Shown here one piece after another: positions 32,987 to 42,326 of a stretch of 64,000 bases of DNA. The position numbers and the translations under genes are program-made. Below the pieces are notes generated by a model. That model made no database searches, was not told where the DNA came from, and saw nothing but the letters and a program-made list of their open reading frames with translations. The DNA is from UBA3006 sp036746695 (lineage in GTDB: Bacteria > Actinomycetota > Acidimicrobiia > Acidimicrobiales > Ilumatobacteraceae): positions 1,426,001 to 1,490,000 of the forward strand of contig DAIODP010000001.1 in NCBI GenBank assembly GCA_036746695.1, given 5' to 3'. Position 1 is the stretch's first letter; each line of letters opens with the position of its first letter.

Positions 32987-35900
32987 TGACAACTGACCTC
33001 AACCTGATTACCGATCCGCTTGTCAATGGGCTTGTCGTCGAGGCAAGTGCTGGCACAGGCAAGACATATTCGGTAGCTGCACTTGTTACTCGCGAGTTGG
33101 CCACGCGCGAGGATTTGCGCATTGGCGACATTCTCATCACCACTTTCACTCGTAATGCCGCAGCCGAATTGCGTGACCGAGTTCGTGCAAGGTTGGTGGA
33201 TACTGCCAATCAACTGCGCACGGGAGAAGTTGATGCCAATGACTTGTTGGCACTTCACCTTGTGGCACAAACCGAACAAGTGCCAAGTTTCATCAAACGA
33301 CTGGAACGTGCTGCAGTTGAGTTTGACCAGTCGACGATTTCAACCATTCACAGTGTGTGTACGAAAGTGCTCAAGACTGCTGGCATCGAGATTGTCTCCG
33401 ATGGCGATGACGACATCACTAAACGAATCATTGCCGAAGCCGTAAACGACCAAGTGGTTGTGGAGGCTCTGGCTGGCCGCGTGTGGGATGAAGGGCCAAT
33501 AGCCGAGTTGGTGGCGCAAATGCTTGGCGATCCATATGTCGAGCCGTGGTACGACGACTCTCTCGACAAACAGCTTTCGCAACAACTGGACGACCTGGTG
33601 GAAATGCTGCGCAACTGTGTGCAGCGTGTGCATGCGGCCATGAGTACTCACCCCAGCTACAACGATTTGCTTCGACGCGCACATGAAGTAGTGACAGACC
33701 CTTCGCAGGATTCACTGCTGCAAGAGCTTCGTTCGCGGTATTCGCTGGCGATTGTTGACGAAGCCCAAGACACCGACACCCTGCAGTGGAAGTTCTTCCG
33801 TGCACTATTTCCAGAAAGCGACCGCCGCGCGCTTGTAGCGGTTGGCGATCCGAAACAGGCAATTTATGGTTTCCGTGGCGCAGATGTGCGGGCTTACGTT
33901 CGCTTTTCGCAGCAGGCCACCAGGCGTACGCTCACGACGAATCATCGCTCCGACAAGCCAATCTTGGAAGCATTGAACACCACATTTGCAGACGCAAACT
34001 TTGGGCCAACTATTTCATATATTCAGGTATCGGCTAGCGAAAGGCACGAGACTTCGCAAATCGTTGGTTCGCCGCCAGTGGAGTTCATCAATGTCGGTGA
34101 CATCACCAATCAGGGCCAGTTGGCAAGGCCTGCAGCGCAAAAAGTGCTCGAGTTGTTAACCACAGCAAAACTGAACCCGAGCAACCCCCGGGAAATCAGG
34201 CTTTCGGATATTTGTGTATTGGTACGTACCACTGCCGTTGGCAGAGATGTTGAACGACACCTAACCAGCATTGGCATTAAGGCCGTAAGCAATGGCACCG
34301 AAAGTGTGATGCGTAGCGCTGCTGCGGCAGATATTCAGGTGTTGCTCGAAGCAATGGTGCGTGTTTCAAGCATCGGCCGCATTCGACGCGTCGCAAGCAC
34401 TGCGCTGTTTGGTTATTCACTGCGAAATGCTGGGCTGCTCACCGAAGAAGCAATGTTGCTTGTGCAGGATCGGGTGAGCGAACTGTCTAACATTCTGCAA
34501 AGCACCGGTATTGCTGCATGCGCCGCCGCAATCACATCGGATGACTCGTTGATGTCGAACCTTTCGCGCGGCACGCAAGGCGAGCGAAACATCACCGATT
34601 TCGCGCATGTGATGGAAGTGCTACACGAACAGGGCAACGGGCAGGGTTGTTCGCCCCAACAGGCCCTAGATGCATTCGTTCAGCTCCTCAACACCGACGA
34701 AAAGAGTGAGCTTGTAAGCCGCCGCGTTGAAAGCGATAGTGACGCAGTAAAAATCATGACCATTCACAGTGCAAAGGGCCTGGAGTTCCCTTGCGTTGTG
34801 GTGGCCGACTTGTGGAAGTCCCAAGAAGCCCGCGGCACTTCTCGGCCCGCCGTGTATTACAGGGGCGATAGACGCGTAATCGATGTTGGGTATGCGCTGG
34901 GCTGCACATCCGATTCGTCCACCGAGGCAGTGCAGGAAGCCGCAGACGAAGAAACAAGCAGGCTTATTTATGTGGCCGTCACACGGGCCAAGCATCATCT
35001 TTCGGTGTTAGTGCCAGACACCGACAACCTGCTCACCGCATTGATGGCGGTTAAGCCCACGATGCGGATTGGCACTGGATTGCCCAACCTCGCCCAGTTC
35101 AAACAGCCTGTAACAACCGTCTCCAACGATGAACCGCAGTTGGCTTCAATGCCCGAAGTTCGCCAGACATATCGACGCACTTCGTTCAGCGGCATTACAG
35201 CCGCCAGGGCAGCAACAACTGTCAACCACTTTGCACCGGTGGGGCAGGGCTTTGACGAGGCACCAACCCCGGAACGCATCGAGCGGGTAGAGATTGCTGC
35301 AATTCCTGCCGGCACTGCCGTCGGCAGCATCATTCACGAAATATTTGAAGCGATCGATACCGACAACCCACTTGAAGACGAGGTGCATGCGGCGGTGCAG
35401 AAACATGCAAATTCTGCGTTGTTGCGCAATCACCACAACGCATTAACCAAAATGATTGTGCAATCGATGTTGACGCCGTTTGGTGGCCCATTCGGCGATG
35501 TTTCCTACGCGTCAATAAACAAGAAGGATCGCCTTGCAGAAATGAATTTTGATATGGCGCTTGCGTCTCTTGGCAAGGGTGTCCTTGCCAGCGACATTGG
35601 CAAAGTGCTTGCATCAATGTTGGACAAAACCGACGCACTACGCCAGTACGCCGACGAACTGAGCCATCAGTCGTTCAACATTCCACTCGGCGGATTGCTC
35701 AATGGTTCGATCGATGCGCTGCTTCGCATCCCCGGCGGCTCTACAGCGGAACCACGCCTGATTATTTCCGACTACAAGAGCAATAAATTGCACACGAACG
35801 ACATGGCAAACCCGATTGACGCGTATGCACCAAATCGTTTGGTGGACGCAATGGCGCATCACCATTACCCGCTGCAGGCATTGTTGTACGGAACAGCCGT

Positions 35901-36102
35901 GTATCGAATGCTGCGATGGCGTTTGCCTAGTGCGGATCACGACAAGTGCATTGCAGGGGTGGCCTATGGCTTCATTAGGGGAATGGTCGGCGTGGATACA
36001 CCACAAGACGAACAAGGGCACCGCTACGGAGTATTTGCTTGGGCGCCTCCATCGGGCTTGTGGCAGCGATTGAGCGACTTGTTCGCGGGAGACAGGCCAT
36101 GA
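32983..36102 (+). CDS. recB: exodeoxyribonuclease V beta chain RecB
   Basis: A 1039-residue UvrD-family helicase with a C-terminal nuclease. Walker A is VEASAGTGKTYSVA (about 18-31); motif II is IVDEAQDTDTLQWKFF; motif III region GDPKQAIYGFRGADV; motif V IHSAKGLEFPCVVV; motif VI IYVAVTRAKHHL. The RecB nuclease motif is seen as LIISDYKSNKL (about 925), with Asp and Lys of the PD-(D/E)xK active site. It works with RecC and RecD to resect double-strand breaks and degrade linear foreign DNA. ATGA overlap with recC. Confidence 0.95.
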   Translation: MMTTDLNLITDPLVNGLVVEASAGTGKTYSVAALVTRELATREDLRIGDILITTFTRNAAAELRDRVRARLVDTANQLRTGEVDANDLLALHLVAQTEQVPSFIKRLERAAVEFDQSTISTIHSVCTKVLKTAGIEIVSDGDDDITKRIIAEAVNDQVVVEALAGRVWDEGPIAELVAQMLGDPYVEPWYDDSLDKQLSQQLDDLVEMLRNCVQRVHAAMSTHPSYNDLLRRAHEVVTDPSQDSLLQELRSRYSLAIVDEAQDTDTLQWKFFRALFPESDRRALVAVGDPKQAIYGFRGADVRAYVRFSQQATRRTLTTNHRSDKPILEALNTTFADANFGPTISYIQVSASERHETSQIVGSPPVEFINVGDITNQGQLARPAAQKVLELLTTAKLNPSNPREIRLSDICVLVRTTAVGRDVERHLTSIGIKAVSNGTESVMRSAAAADIQVLLEAMVRVSSIGRIRRVASTALFGYSLRNAGLLTEEAMLLVQDRVSELSNILQSTGIAACAAAITSDDSLMSNLSRGTQGERNITDFAHVMEVLHEQGNGQGCSPQQALDAFVQLLNTDEKSELVSRRVESDSDAVKIMTIHSAKGLEFPCVVVADLWKSQEARGTSRPAVYYRGDRRVIDVGYALGCTSDSSTEAVQEAADEETSRLIYVAVTRAKHHLSVLVPDTDNLLTALMAVKPTMRIGTGLPNLAQFKQPVTTVSNDEPQLASMPEVRQTYRRTSFSGITAARAATTVNHFAPVGQGFDEAPTPERIERVEIAAIPAGTAVGSIIHEIFEAIDTDNPLEDEVHAAVQKHANSALLRNHHNALTKMIVQSMLTPFGGPFGDVSYASINKKDRLAEMNFDMALASLGKGVLASDIGKVLASMLDKTDALRQYADELSHQSFNIPLGGLLNGSIDALLRIPGGSTAEPRLIISDYKSNKLHTNDMANPIDAYAPNRLVDAMAHHHYPLQALLYGTAVYRMLRWRLPSADHDKCIAGVAYGFIRGMVGVDTPQDEQGHRYGVFAWAPPSGLWQRLSDLFAGDRP

Positions 36103-37745
36103 GCAAACTCCTTCAACTTGGCGTCTACCTCGACAACGAAGTGATTTCTGAAGGCGACATTGCAGCAGCTTCCGTGTTGGTTGATATCGCGAGACGAACG
36201 GGGCTAACCGAGCCCAGCGATCTGGCATGGGTGGCAATGTGTCTTGCGCTTCGCACATCTCGAGATGGACACACCTGTGTTGACTTCAACCGAATTCAGG
36301 AGTGGGGCGCTTCGCTCACAGTTGACGATCATCAATATTTCCCAGCTTCATCCGCCCCTTGGCTTGATGCATTAGCAAGCGTTCCATTGCTTGTTGGAGC
36401 GGCCAGCGAGAGAAAAGCATTCATTCTCGATGGACAACGCCTGTATCTCGGCCGCTCGTTTTCACAAGAGCAGTCAATTGCAGCTGTGCTCACGCGCAAT
36501 TCGGCAAGCAACGTAAATGTGTTGCTCGGTGGCCCAGGCACTGGAAAAACCACGGAAGTTGCACGTCGTCTTATCGAGCGCTTCGAGCAGGGTGGTGTGA
36601 TGCCTCGCCTTGCACTGGCTGCGCCAACAGGCAAAGCCGCCACTCGGATGACCGAAGTGCTGCACGCCCGTTGCAAAGACCAGAATGCTTCGCCAGAAGT
36701 AGTTGCGGCAGTAACAGCGGTTGCAGCACGAACCATTCATTCGCTTCTTGGTTATGCACCAAACCGCACGCCAAGGTTTACCTTCGGTGCACACAACCCA
36801 TTGCCTTACGACTTGGTTGTTATCGACGAGGCTTCAATGCTTTCTAGCTCTGACATGTTTCAGCTGCTCGAGGCGCTTGCGCCAACAACCGAGTTGCTAC
36901 TTGTGGGCGACCCGGATCAACTTGCAAGCGTGGAGTCCGGCTCTGTGTTGGCCGACATTGCGGCAAGCGCCAACAACCCACAATCGTTGCTTGCGTCGCG
37001 CATCAAGGTTCTTCAAACGCAGCATCGATTTGCCGCCGACTCGAGCATTGCCACGCTTGCCACCGCAGTCCGTGAAGGCAACGCGTCGTCGGCGTTCAAG
37101 ATATTGGATACGAACAACGTCGATCTGAATTGGGTTGATCCAAAGAATACGGATCAACTGCAGATGCTTATCGACGAGGTGTATCAGCACGCGCTTGGGC
37201 TGTGTGAGAGCGCAGTAAATGTTGATGCTGCAGAAGTGTTAGAAAAACAGCGAATGCTGCAAGTTTTGTGCGCCCACCGTGGTGGCGAAATGGGTGTGTT
37301 CGGCTGGAACGACCGCATCAATGGGCTGTTGGGCTCGAAGGCAGCAACTACGTGGTACGCCGGCAGGCCTGTAATGGTTAGTCGAAACAACCCTGCGCTC
37401 AACCTTTCCAATGGCGACGTTGGGGTGGTCTTGGGCGCAAAATCAGGCGATCGTGTACACGCAGTATTCGGGCAGTCTGGGCAATACAACACCATTCCTA
37501 CATCACGTCTTGAAGACGTCTCCACCGTGCACGCACTTACCATTCATAAGAGTCAGGGTTCGGAGTATGTGCACGCAGTGGTAGTACTACCCGAAAATAA
37601 CAGCCGAATTCTTACAAGAGAATTGTTGTACACCGGTGTCACTCGGGCAATCGGGAAACTCACAATTGTCGGAACTCGCTCCACAATTCAGTCGGCTATC
37701 GAACGACCAATTCGACGCGCGTCAGGCCTCGCCACTCGTTTGTAA
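36099..37745 (+). CDS. recD: exodeoxyribonuclease V alpha chain RecD
   Basis: A 548-residue superfamily 1B 5'-3' helicase. Walker A LLGGPGTGKTTEVARR is near residue 148; motif II VIDEASMLSSSDMFQLLEAL; motif III LLVGDPDQLASVESGSVLAD; motif VI LLYTGVTRAIGKL. The N-terminal RecD-specific domain precedes them. I chose ATG 36099 because it overlaps the recB stop as ATGA; the open frame runs 20 codons further upstream inside recB. The last 24 bp overlap the convergent membrane-protein gene. Confidence 0.95.
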   Translation: MSKLLQLGVYLDNEVISEGDIAAASVLVDIARRTGLTEPSDLAWVAMCLALRTSRDGHTCVDFNRIQEWGASLTVDDHQYFPASSAPWLDALASVPLLVGAASERKAFILDGQRLYLGRSFSQEQSIAAVLTRNSASNVNVLLGGPGTGKTTEVARRLIERFEQGGVMPRLALAAPTGKAATRMTEVLHARCKDQNASPEVVAAVTAVAARTIHSLLGYAPNRTPRFTFGAHNPLPYDLVVIDEASMLSSSDMFQLLEALAPTTELLLVGDPDQLASVESGSVLADIAASANNPQSLLASRIKVLQTQHRFAADSSIATLATAVREGNASSAFKILDTNNVDLNWVDPKNTDQLQMLIDEVYQHALGLCESAVNVDAAEVLEKQRMLQVLCAHRGGEMGVFGWNDRINGLLGSKAATTWYAGRPVMVSRNNPALNLSNGDVGVVLGAKSGDRVHAVFGQSGQYNTIPTSRLEDVSTVHALTIHKSQGSEYVHAVVVLPENNSRILTRELLYTGVTRAIGKLTIVGTRSTIQSAIERPIRRASGLATRL

Positions 37746-38570
37746 GCCAACAGCTTTATAGCGCGAAGGCGCAACCATGAATGCCTTCACGTGAAGAACA
37801 TCAAGCGTCTTTAGCTGGCGAGCAGTAAGCGTCGATAGACGAACATCGGTCATGTCGCGAAGTTGCACCTCGATGGGCACACCACGCGTCATGCCGGTGA
37901 GGTCGATTGCCTCGCTGTCGGACAAGGCAAGCTTCATCGAGACGACATCGTGCTTGCGCACCATCAAGTTTTCGGCCAGCACAACGCTGTCGTGCACCAC
38001 CCAGCCAGCCGGAACACGAACCAACCAACGACACGAGAGACGATGTAGTTGCGGAGCGAGTTTCCAGAGCAGCAGCAAGCCAAAGATTGAACCCGGAATG
38101 CCAAGGATGAAATTGCTTTGTGCCAACAAAACTGGTGGGGAGCAAACGAAGAGGACCAACAAGCCCCATGCAAGCAATGTCGGCAATACAAGCGGTGCAG
38201 GAATCTTCAGCAAGTAACGACGCTCGTCGCCATACGCCCCTGCCTGCACGTGGAGCAACCCATAGTCGGCAGTGAAGATGAGCATTACTGCAATGACGCA
38301 GCTCACCGCGCTAGCTACTTGCAATGCTTCCCAAGACGCATCAGGCAAACCAGCCAATAGCCATTCAGTCACCACCGGGGTGATACTGCGCACCACCGTG
38401 AGAGAAATGGGGTGATGCAACCAGGTTGCCAGCGCCACTAGGCCCCACAGCACCCAAAGAAGAACGCTTTGCGTTGCCCCATCAGAGGTGAGTGAATTGG
38501 GCAACAATGCAGCGATTATCCACAACACCCGAACTGGCCAGGAAAGGCGAGTGAGCAGTGTTGAAATCAC
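37722..38570 (-). CDS. conserved hypothetical membrane protein
   Basis: A 282-residue protein. The N-terminal 175 residues contain about five or six hydrophobic helices. The C-terminal 105 residues are soluble and beta-rich (SMKLALSDSEAIDLTGM, IEVQLRDMTDVRLSTL), possibly PH-like. I recognise it only as an actinobacterial-type membrane protein of unknown function. It overlaps recD at its 3' end by 24 bp and lies head-to-head against ligA, close enough that the two genes share promoter sequence. Confidence 0.75.
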   Translation of the reverse strand: MISTLLTRLSWPVRVLWIIAALLPNSLTSDGATQSVLLWVLWGLVALATWLHHPISLTVVRSITPVVTEWLLAGLPDASWEALQVASAVSCVIAVMLIFTADYGLLHVQAGAYGDERRYLLKIPAPLVLPTLLAWGLLVLFVCSPPVLLAQSNFILGIPGSIFGLLLLWKLAPQLHRLSCRWLVRVPAGWVVHDSVVLAENLMVRKHDVVSMKLALSDSEAIDLTGMTRGVPIEVQLRDMTDVRLSTLTARQLKTLDVLHVKAFMVAPSRYKAVGLQTSGEA

Positions 38571-38614
38571 CTCACGAGCCTAGGGCAGTACAGCCCGCAA
38601 GTAATGTTGAGAAC

Positions 38615-40693
38615 ATGGCGGCGAGCACAAAACCCTCAAAAAGCGATGTGGCCCGCGCCGCGCATTTACGCGACATCATCAACAAACACAACGAGCAGTA
38701 CTTCACTCACGACGCACCCGAGGTAAGTGATGCCGAGTACGACGAACTGAAGCGCGAACTCATTGCGTTGGAAGCCAAGTACCCCAGCCTGATCACGCTG
38801 GATTCGCCAACAGCCCAAGTTGGCGCACCGGCACTCACCACCTTCGCGCCAGTTACGCATCGCGCACCGATGACCAGCCTGGATAACGCAATGGATATCC
38901 ACGAGTTGCAGGCCTGGGGCGAGAGGGCGGCAAAAGGGTTGGACAATGCGCAACCCATGCGCCTGATTTGTGAACTGAAAATTGATGGCTTGGCCATGAG
39001 TATTCGATACGAGAATGGCGTGCTCGTGCAGGCCGCCACGCGAGGTGATGGAAAAGTTGGCGAAGACGTCACCGAAAACATCAAGACCATTTCGGTAATT
39101 CCGAAGCAGCTCACTGCGCCAAAGGGAACCAAGATCCCCGAGGTTCTTGAAGTGAGGGGCGAGGTGTATATGCCGATCAAAGCCTTTCAACAATTCAAAG
39201 CCGATAAAGAACGCGAGAACGAACAACGCATCGCGCAAGGCAAAAAGCCTGAAGCAGTTCCTGCAAACCCAAGAAATGCTGGTGCGGGAAGTTTGCGACA
39301 GAAAGACCCGTCCATCACCAAGTCTCGAAACCTTGCATTCTTTGCTTACCAACTTGGTGAGACCCAAGGCGTTCCCGCGCTCAACAGCCATCACGAAACA
39401 CTCGACTATTTGAAACAACTAGGGTTTCCCATAAACACCGAGCACAAACTTGTGGACACGTTGCAACAGGCTGAGGCATTTTGTGCGAGCGCCGAAGCCA
39501 ACCGACACAACTTGGACTACGAAATAGACGGGGCAGTAGTAAAACTGGACGACTTGGGCCAACGCGAGAAGCTTGGTTTCACATCACGTGCGCCACGCTG
39601 GGCCATTGCCTTCAAGTTCGCACCCGAAGAGCGCAACACCATTCTTGACGACATTCAGGTTTCTATTGGCCGCACTGGCCGAGCCACGCCGTTTGCTGTG
39701 TTGCAACCAGTTGTTGTGGCCGGCTCCACAGTTGGCATGGCCACGCTGCACAATCGCGAGCAAGTGCAACTGAAAGATGTGCGCCCAGGCGACACCGTGG
39801 TGGTGCGCAAAGCCGGCGATGTAATCCCTGAAGTTGTTGGCCCCGTTCTAGAGAAACGGCCAAAGAATTCCAAGCCGTGGAAGTTTCCCGAAACGTGCCC
39901 GTGCGACTTGAAGTCGGTATTGGTTCAGGTGGAGGGCGAATCTGACACACGTTGTGTCGAGCCTTCGTGCCCGTTTCAGCGCGATCAACGCATCATCCAC
40001 TTTGCATCGCGTGGTGGCATGGACATTGAAGGTCTTGGTGAGAAAACAGTGTTCGCGCTCTCCGATTTGCAACTGATTTCGGATGTCGGTGACTTGTACA
40101 GCCTGACGCAAGAACAGCTGCTGCAAATAGAGGGATTCGGCGAATTGAGCGCAACCAATTTGCTGCAAGCACTTGAAAAATCGAAATCGAAGCCACTACC
40201 CAAACTGCTCACTGCACTTGGCATCAAACACCTGGGCCCTGCAGCGTCCGAATCGTTGGCCAAAACATTTGGGACACTCGACAACATCGTCACTGCAACC
40301 GAAGAGCAACTGAGCACCATCGACGGTGTGGGCCCTTCTATTGCACAATCAATTATCAATTGGTGCAACCAGAAACCGAATAAGGCCATCATTGCCAAAC
40401 TGAAAAAGGCAGGCGTAGATTTTGGAAACGTGCAAGTGTCGACGCTGCCGCAGACACTTGTTGGCAAAGCAGTGGTCGTAACCGGAAGTGTCGAAGGCTT
40501 TACTCGCGAAGAGGCCGAAGCAGCCATTAAAGATCGTGGTGGTAAATCACCAGGTTCGGTCAGTGCCAAAACCTACTGCGTTGTTGTGGGTGAAGACCCT
40601 GGCGCTTCAAAAGTGACGAAGGCAGCCGAGTTGAAGATCCCTGTAATTGGTGCAGGCAAGTTTCAACACCTGTTGGACACAGGCAGCATCTAG
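38615..40693 (+). CDS. ligA: NAD-dependent DNA ligase
   Basis: A 692-residue NAD+-dependent DNA ligase that seals nicks in replication and repair. The adenylation motif is CELKIDGLAMS (KxDG, about residue 125). An OB fold, a four-Cys zinc finger, a HhH domain and a C-terminal BRCT (LVGKAVVVTGSVEGFTREEAE) follow. The zinc finger reads CPC then, after 16 residues, C-x4-C, instead of the usual C-x2-C-x14-C-x4-C, but four cysteines are retained. I used ATG 38615 as start; an open frame extends 19 codons upstream into the divergent gene. Its stop abuts the convergent exonuclease gene. Confidence 0.95.
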   Translation: MAASTKPSKSDVARAAHLRDIINKHNEQYFTHDAPEVSDAEYDELKRELIALEAKYPSLITLDSPTAQVGAPALTTFAPVTHRAPMTSLDNAMDIHELQAWGERAAKGLDNAQPMRLICELKIDGLAMSIRYENGVLVQAATRGDGKVGEDVTENIKTISVIPKQLTAPKGTKIPEVLEVRGEVYMPIKAFQQFKADKERENEQRIAQGKKPEAVPANPRNAGAGSLRQKDPSITKSRNLAFFAYQLGETQGVPALNSHHETLDYLKQLGFPINTEHKLVDTLQQAEAFCASAEANRHNLDYEIDGAVVKLDDLGQREKLGFTSRAPRWAIAFKFAPEERNTILDDIQVSIGRTGRATPFAVLQPVVVAGSTVGMATLHNREQVQLKDVRPGDTVVVRKAGDVIPEVVGPVLEKRPKNSKPWKFPETCPCDLKSVLVQVEGESDTRCVEPSCPFQRDQRIIHFASRGGMDIEGLGEKTVFALSDLQLISDVGDLYSLTQEQLLQIEGFGELSATNLLQALEKSKSKPLPKLLTALGIKHLGPAASESLAKTFGTLDNIVTATEEQLSTIDGVGPSIAQSIINWCNQKPNKAIIAKLKKAGVDFGNVQVSTLPQTLVGKAVVVTGSVEGFTREEAEAAIKDRGGKSPGSVSAKTYCVVVGEDPGASKVTKAAELKIPVIGAGKFQHLLDTGSI

Positions 40694-41365
40694 CTACATC
40701 TCGATAAGTACGGCGTGAATCCAGTGCGTTGGTTCTAGGTTTTCAGAGAGCCACGCCACGTAGTCGCTTGGCAAATCCTTTATCTTGATGCCTTTGTGCT
40801 TGCCGAATGGCATCACGCTTTCTGGCGAGGATTCGGATGCGATCGTGACAAGTTCGTCCAGCGACTTCTCGTGCGTGTCGGCAATGCCCTTCAGTAACTG
40901 GAAGCAAGCACCGGCGTCGTCTAGCGCGCGGTGAGTTGGTTCGATCGTGACGTTGAACATGCTGGCCATGGTCTGCAGTTTGTGATTTTCGGCCGTGGGG
41001 TACAGCGCCTGTGAAAGCCGCATGGTGCACAACGCCGTTGCCTTTTTGCAGAACGGTTTGAACATCGGTAAGTCAAACGCCGCATTATGTGCGACAACAA
41101 GAACATGTTCGTCTGCAAACTTGCCAGCGTGATCGGTTTGGAGAAACTGTTCGAGTGTTGGCTTGCCTTCCAGCATTTCCTTGGAAATGCCGTGCACCTT
41201 TTGTGCGCCTGGCTCGATGGGGATCTCGGGGTCGATGAGCGAGGTGACCGATTGCAACTCGTTATATAAGGAGTCGAACTCGACCCAGGCGATCTCGACG
41301 GGGCGATACCCGGGTTGCAAGCCCGTGGTCTCAAAGTCAAGAACAATCATGCGATCGAATTTCAT
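40694..41365 (-). CDS. DnaQ/ExoX-like 3'-5' exonuclease with DUF3820 tail
   Basis: A 223-residue DEDDh exonuclease. ExoI motif is VLDFETTGLQPG (about 8-19); ExoII lies in VVAHNAAFDLPMFK; ExoIII is in THRALDDAGACFQLL (His and Asp). After the nuclease domain comes FGKHKGIKIKDLPSDYVAWL, the DUF3820-type motif also found at the end of exodeoxyribonuclease X. The enzyme could be a proofreading-like or repair exonuclease. Start ATG 41365 chosen, behind AAGGGA. It is the last gene of a four-gene minus-strand operon headed by a zinc ribbon and a Z-alpha-like protein. Confidence 0.85.
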   Translation of the reverse strand: MKFDRMIVLDFETTGLQPGYRPVEIAWVEFDSLYNELQSVTSLIDPEIPIEPGAQKVHGISKEMLEGKPTLEQFLQTDHAGKFADEHVLVVAHNAAFDLPMFKPFCKKATALCTMRLSQALYPTAENHKLQTMASMFNVTIEPTHRALDDAGACFQLLKGIADTHEKSLDELVTIASESSPESVMPFGKHKGIKIKDLPSDYVAWLSENLEPTHWIHAVLIEM

Positions 41366-41396
41366 GTGAATACGGTTCCCTTCGGCTGCAGCAACT

Positions 41397-41663
41397 CTAG
41401 GCGGTGACAAGGGTGCTGGGGCTGAGAAAGTAAGGCGAGCGCAGTTTTGCGTCGGTGTGTGGCTCGATTAGGCCTGTGGCAGTAACGCGTTCGCCGGCCA
41501 AATTGCGTGCAGCCTCCAATACCGAATTGGCAGTGTCGCTGTTGTCGAGACGCAAGTACATCACGATGACCCCTTCATCCACGGTGATGTGCATTTCTGC
41601 GCGGCGGGAGTCTTCGATGAAATCGGAGAGGACTCCGGTGACAGACCATGTTGCATTGCTCAT
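41397..41663 (-). CDS. 88-residue hypothetical protein
   Basis: A small soluble protein of unrecognised family. Secondary-structure impression is mainly beta (TWSVTGVLSDFIED, EMHITVDEGVIVMYLRL, ERVTATGLIEPHTD), compatible with an OB-like or small beta-barrel fold, with one helix (NSVLEAARNLAG). The start ATG 41663 overlaps the stop of the upstream YbjN/Z-alpha gene (ATGA at 41660-41663), so it is translationally coupled and probably made in fixed ratio. A nucleic-acid or partner-binding role is a guess from context. Confidence 0.7.
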   Translation of the reverse strand: MSNATWSVTGVLSDFIEDSRRAEMHITVDEGVIVMYLRLDNSDTANSVLEAARNLAGERVTATGLIEPHTDAKLRSPYFLSPSTLVTA

Positions 41664-42322
41664 TGTATTTCTCCTTTGTTAGACCACATTGGTGGTGAGG
41701 TTCCTTCTTTTTCGAATATTTCGGGCTGGTGATACAAGATGTTGTTGATTTCGTATTTCGTGGTTTTCAGTGAGCGGGCCAATTCACGTGATGATTGAGG
41801 CGAGCGCAAACGTAGCTCGAGTTGGATCTGCAGTAGGCGGTCGATGGGGTCGTGCTCGCCACGCACCATGGCGGTCTCGCCTTCCTCGCTATCTTCAGAG
41901 TCGGATTGCAGCCCGAACAATTCACAAACATCGTCGTGCCACACAAATAATAGGAAGGAAAGAAATTTGGTGGTGACTGAACCAAAGAACGGAATTGAAG
42001 AGCGTAGGAAAACAATGTGCTGGCCTGATTCCAAGACGATTGGATCATCGGTATCGGGATCTATTGCGGTGTAGGCGACTGTTGAAAGATGGCTACGGTT
42101 CCATTCGTTGGCAAATTTGAGTGGGTCTTCATCAAGTGTGATTGCAGAATGCATCGTCATTGAGCGGTAGAAGGGTGACTCGCTTTCGAGGTCGATAGAC
42201 CAATACAGATCGTCTAGGACAACTGATATGGATACTTCTTGATCGTCATCAATTTCTATTTCTGCAGGTAGGCCTAATTCGCGCACGATTTCGGCTAGTT
42301 CTTCTGCGGTGAATGCTTCCAT
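41660..42322 (-). CDS. YbjN-like domain fused to a Z-alpha-like winged helix
   Basis: A 220-residue protein. Residues 1-135 resemble the YbjN fold (WSIDLESESPFYRSMTMHS, FANEWNRSHLSTVAYT, IVLESGQHIVF), a family tied to stress responses. An acidic linker (about 137-155) leads to a winged helix (160-217) whose recognition helix and wing read EINNILYHQPEIFEKEGTSP and PPMW. These match the Z-nucleic-acid-contacting pattern of ADAR1 Z-alpha: Asn193, Tyr197, Pro210-Pro211 and Trp213, with the Asn-to-Tyr and Pro-to-Trp spacings conserved and a wing two residues shorter. Start ATG 42322 follows GAGAGGA, 4 bp after the zinc-ribbon stop. Fold assignment is by eye. Confidence 0.65.
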   Translation of the reverse strand: MEAFTAEELAEIVRELGLPAEIEIDDDQEVSISVVLDDLYWSIDLESESPFYRSMTMHSAITLDEDPLKFANEWNRSHLSTVAYTAIDPDTDDPIVLESGQHIVFLRSSIPFFGSVTTKFLSFLLFVWHDDVCELFGLQSDSEDSEEGETAMVRGEHDPIDRLLQIQLELRLRSPQSSRELARSLKTTKYEINNILYHQPEIFEKEGTSPPMWSNKGEIQ

Positions 42323-42326
42323 GGTT

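Noticed and set aside
36039..36098. Upstream extension of recD inside recB
   Set aside because: The ATGA overlap at 36099 is the natural start, and the extra residues mirror recB codons in another frame.
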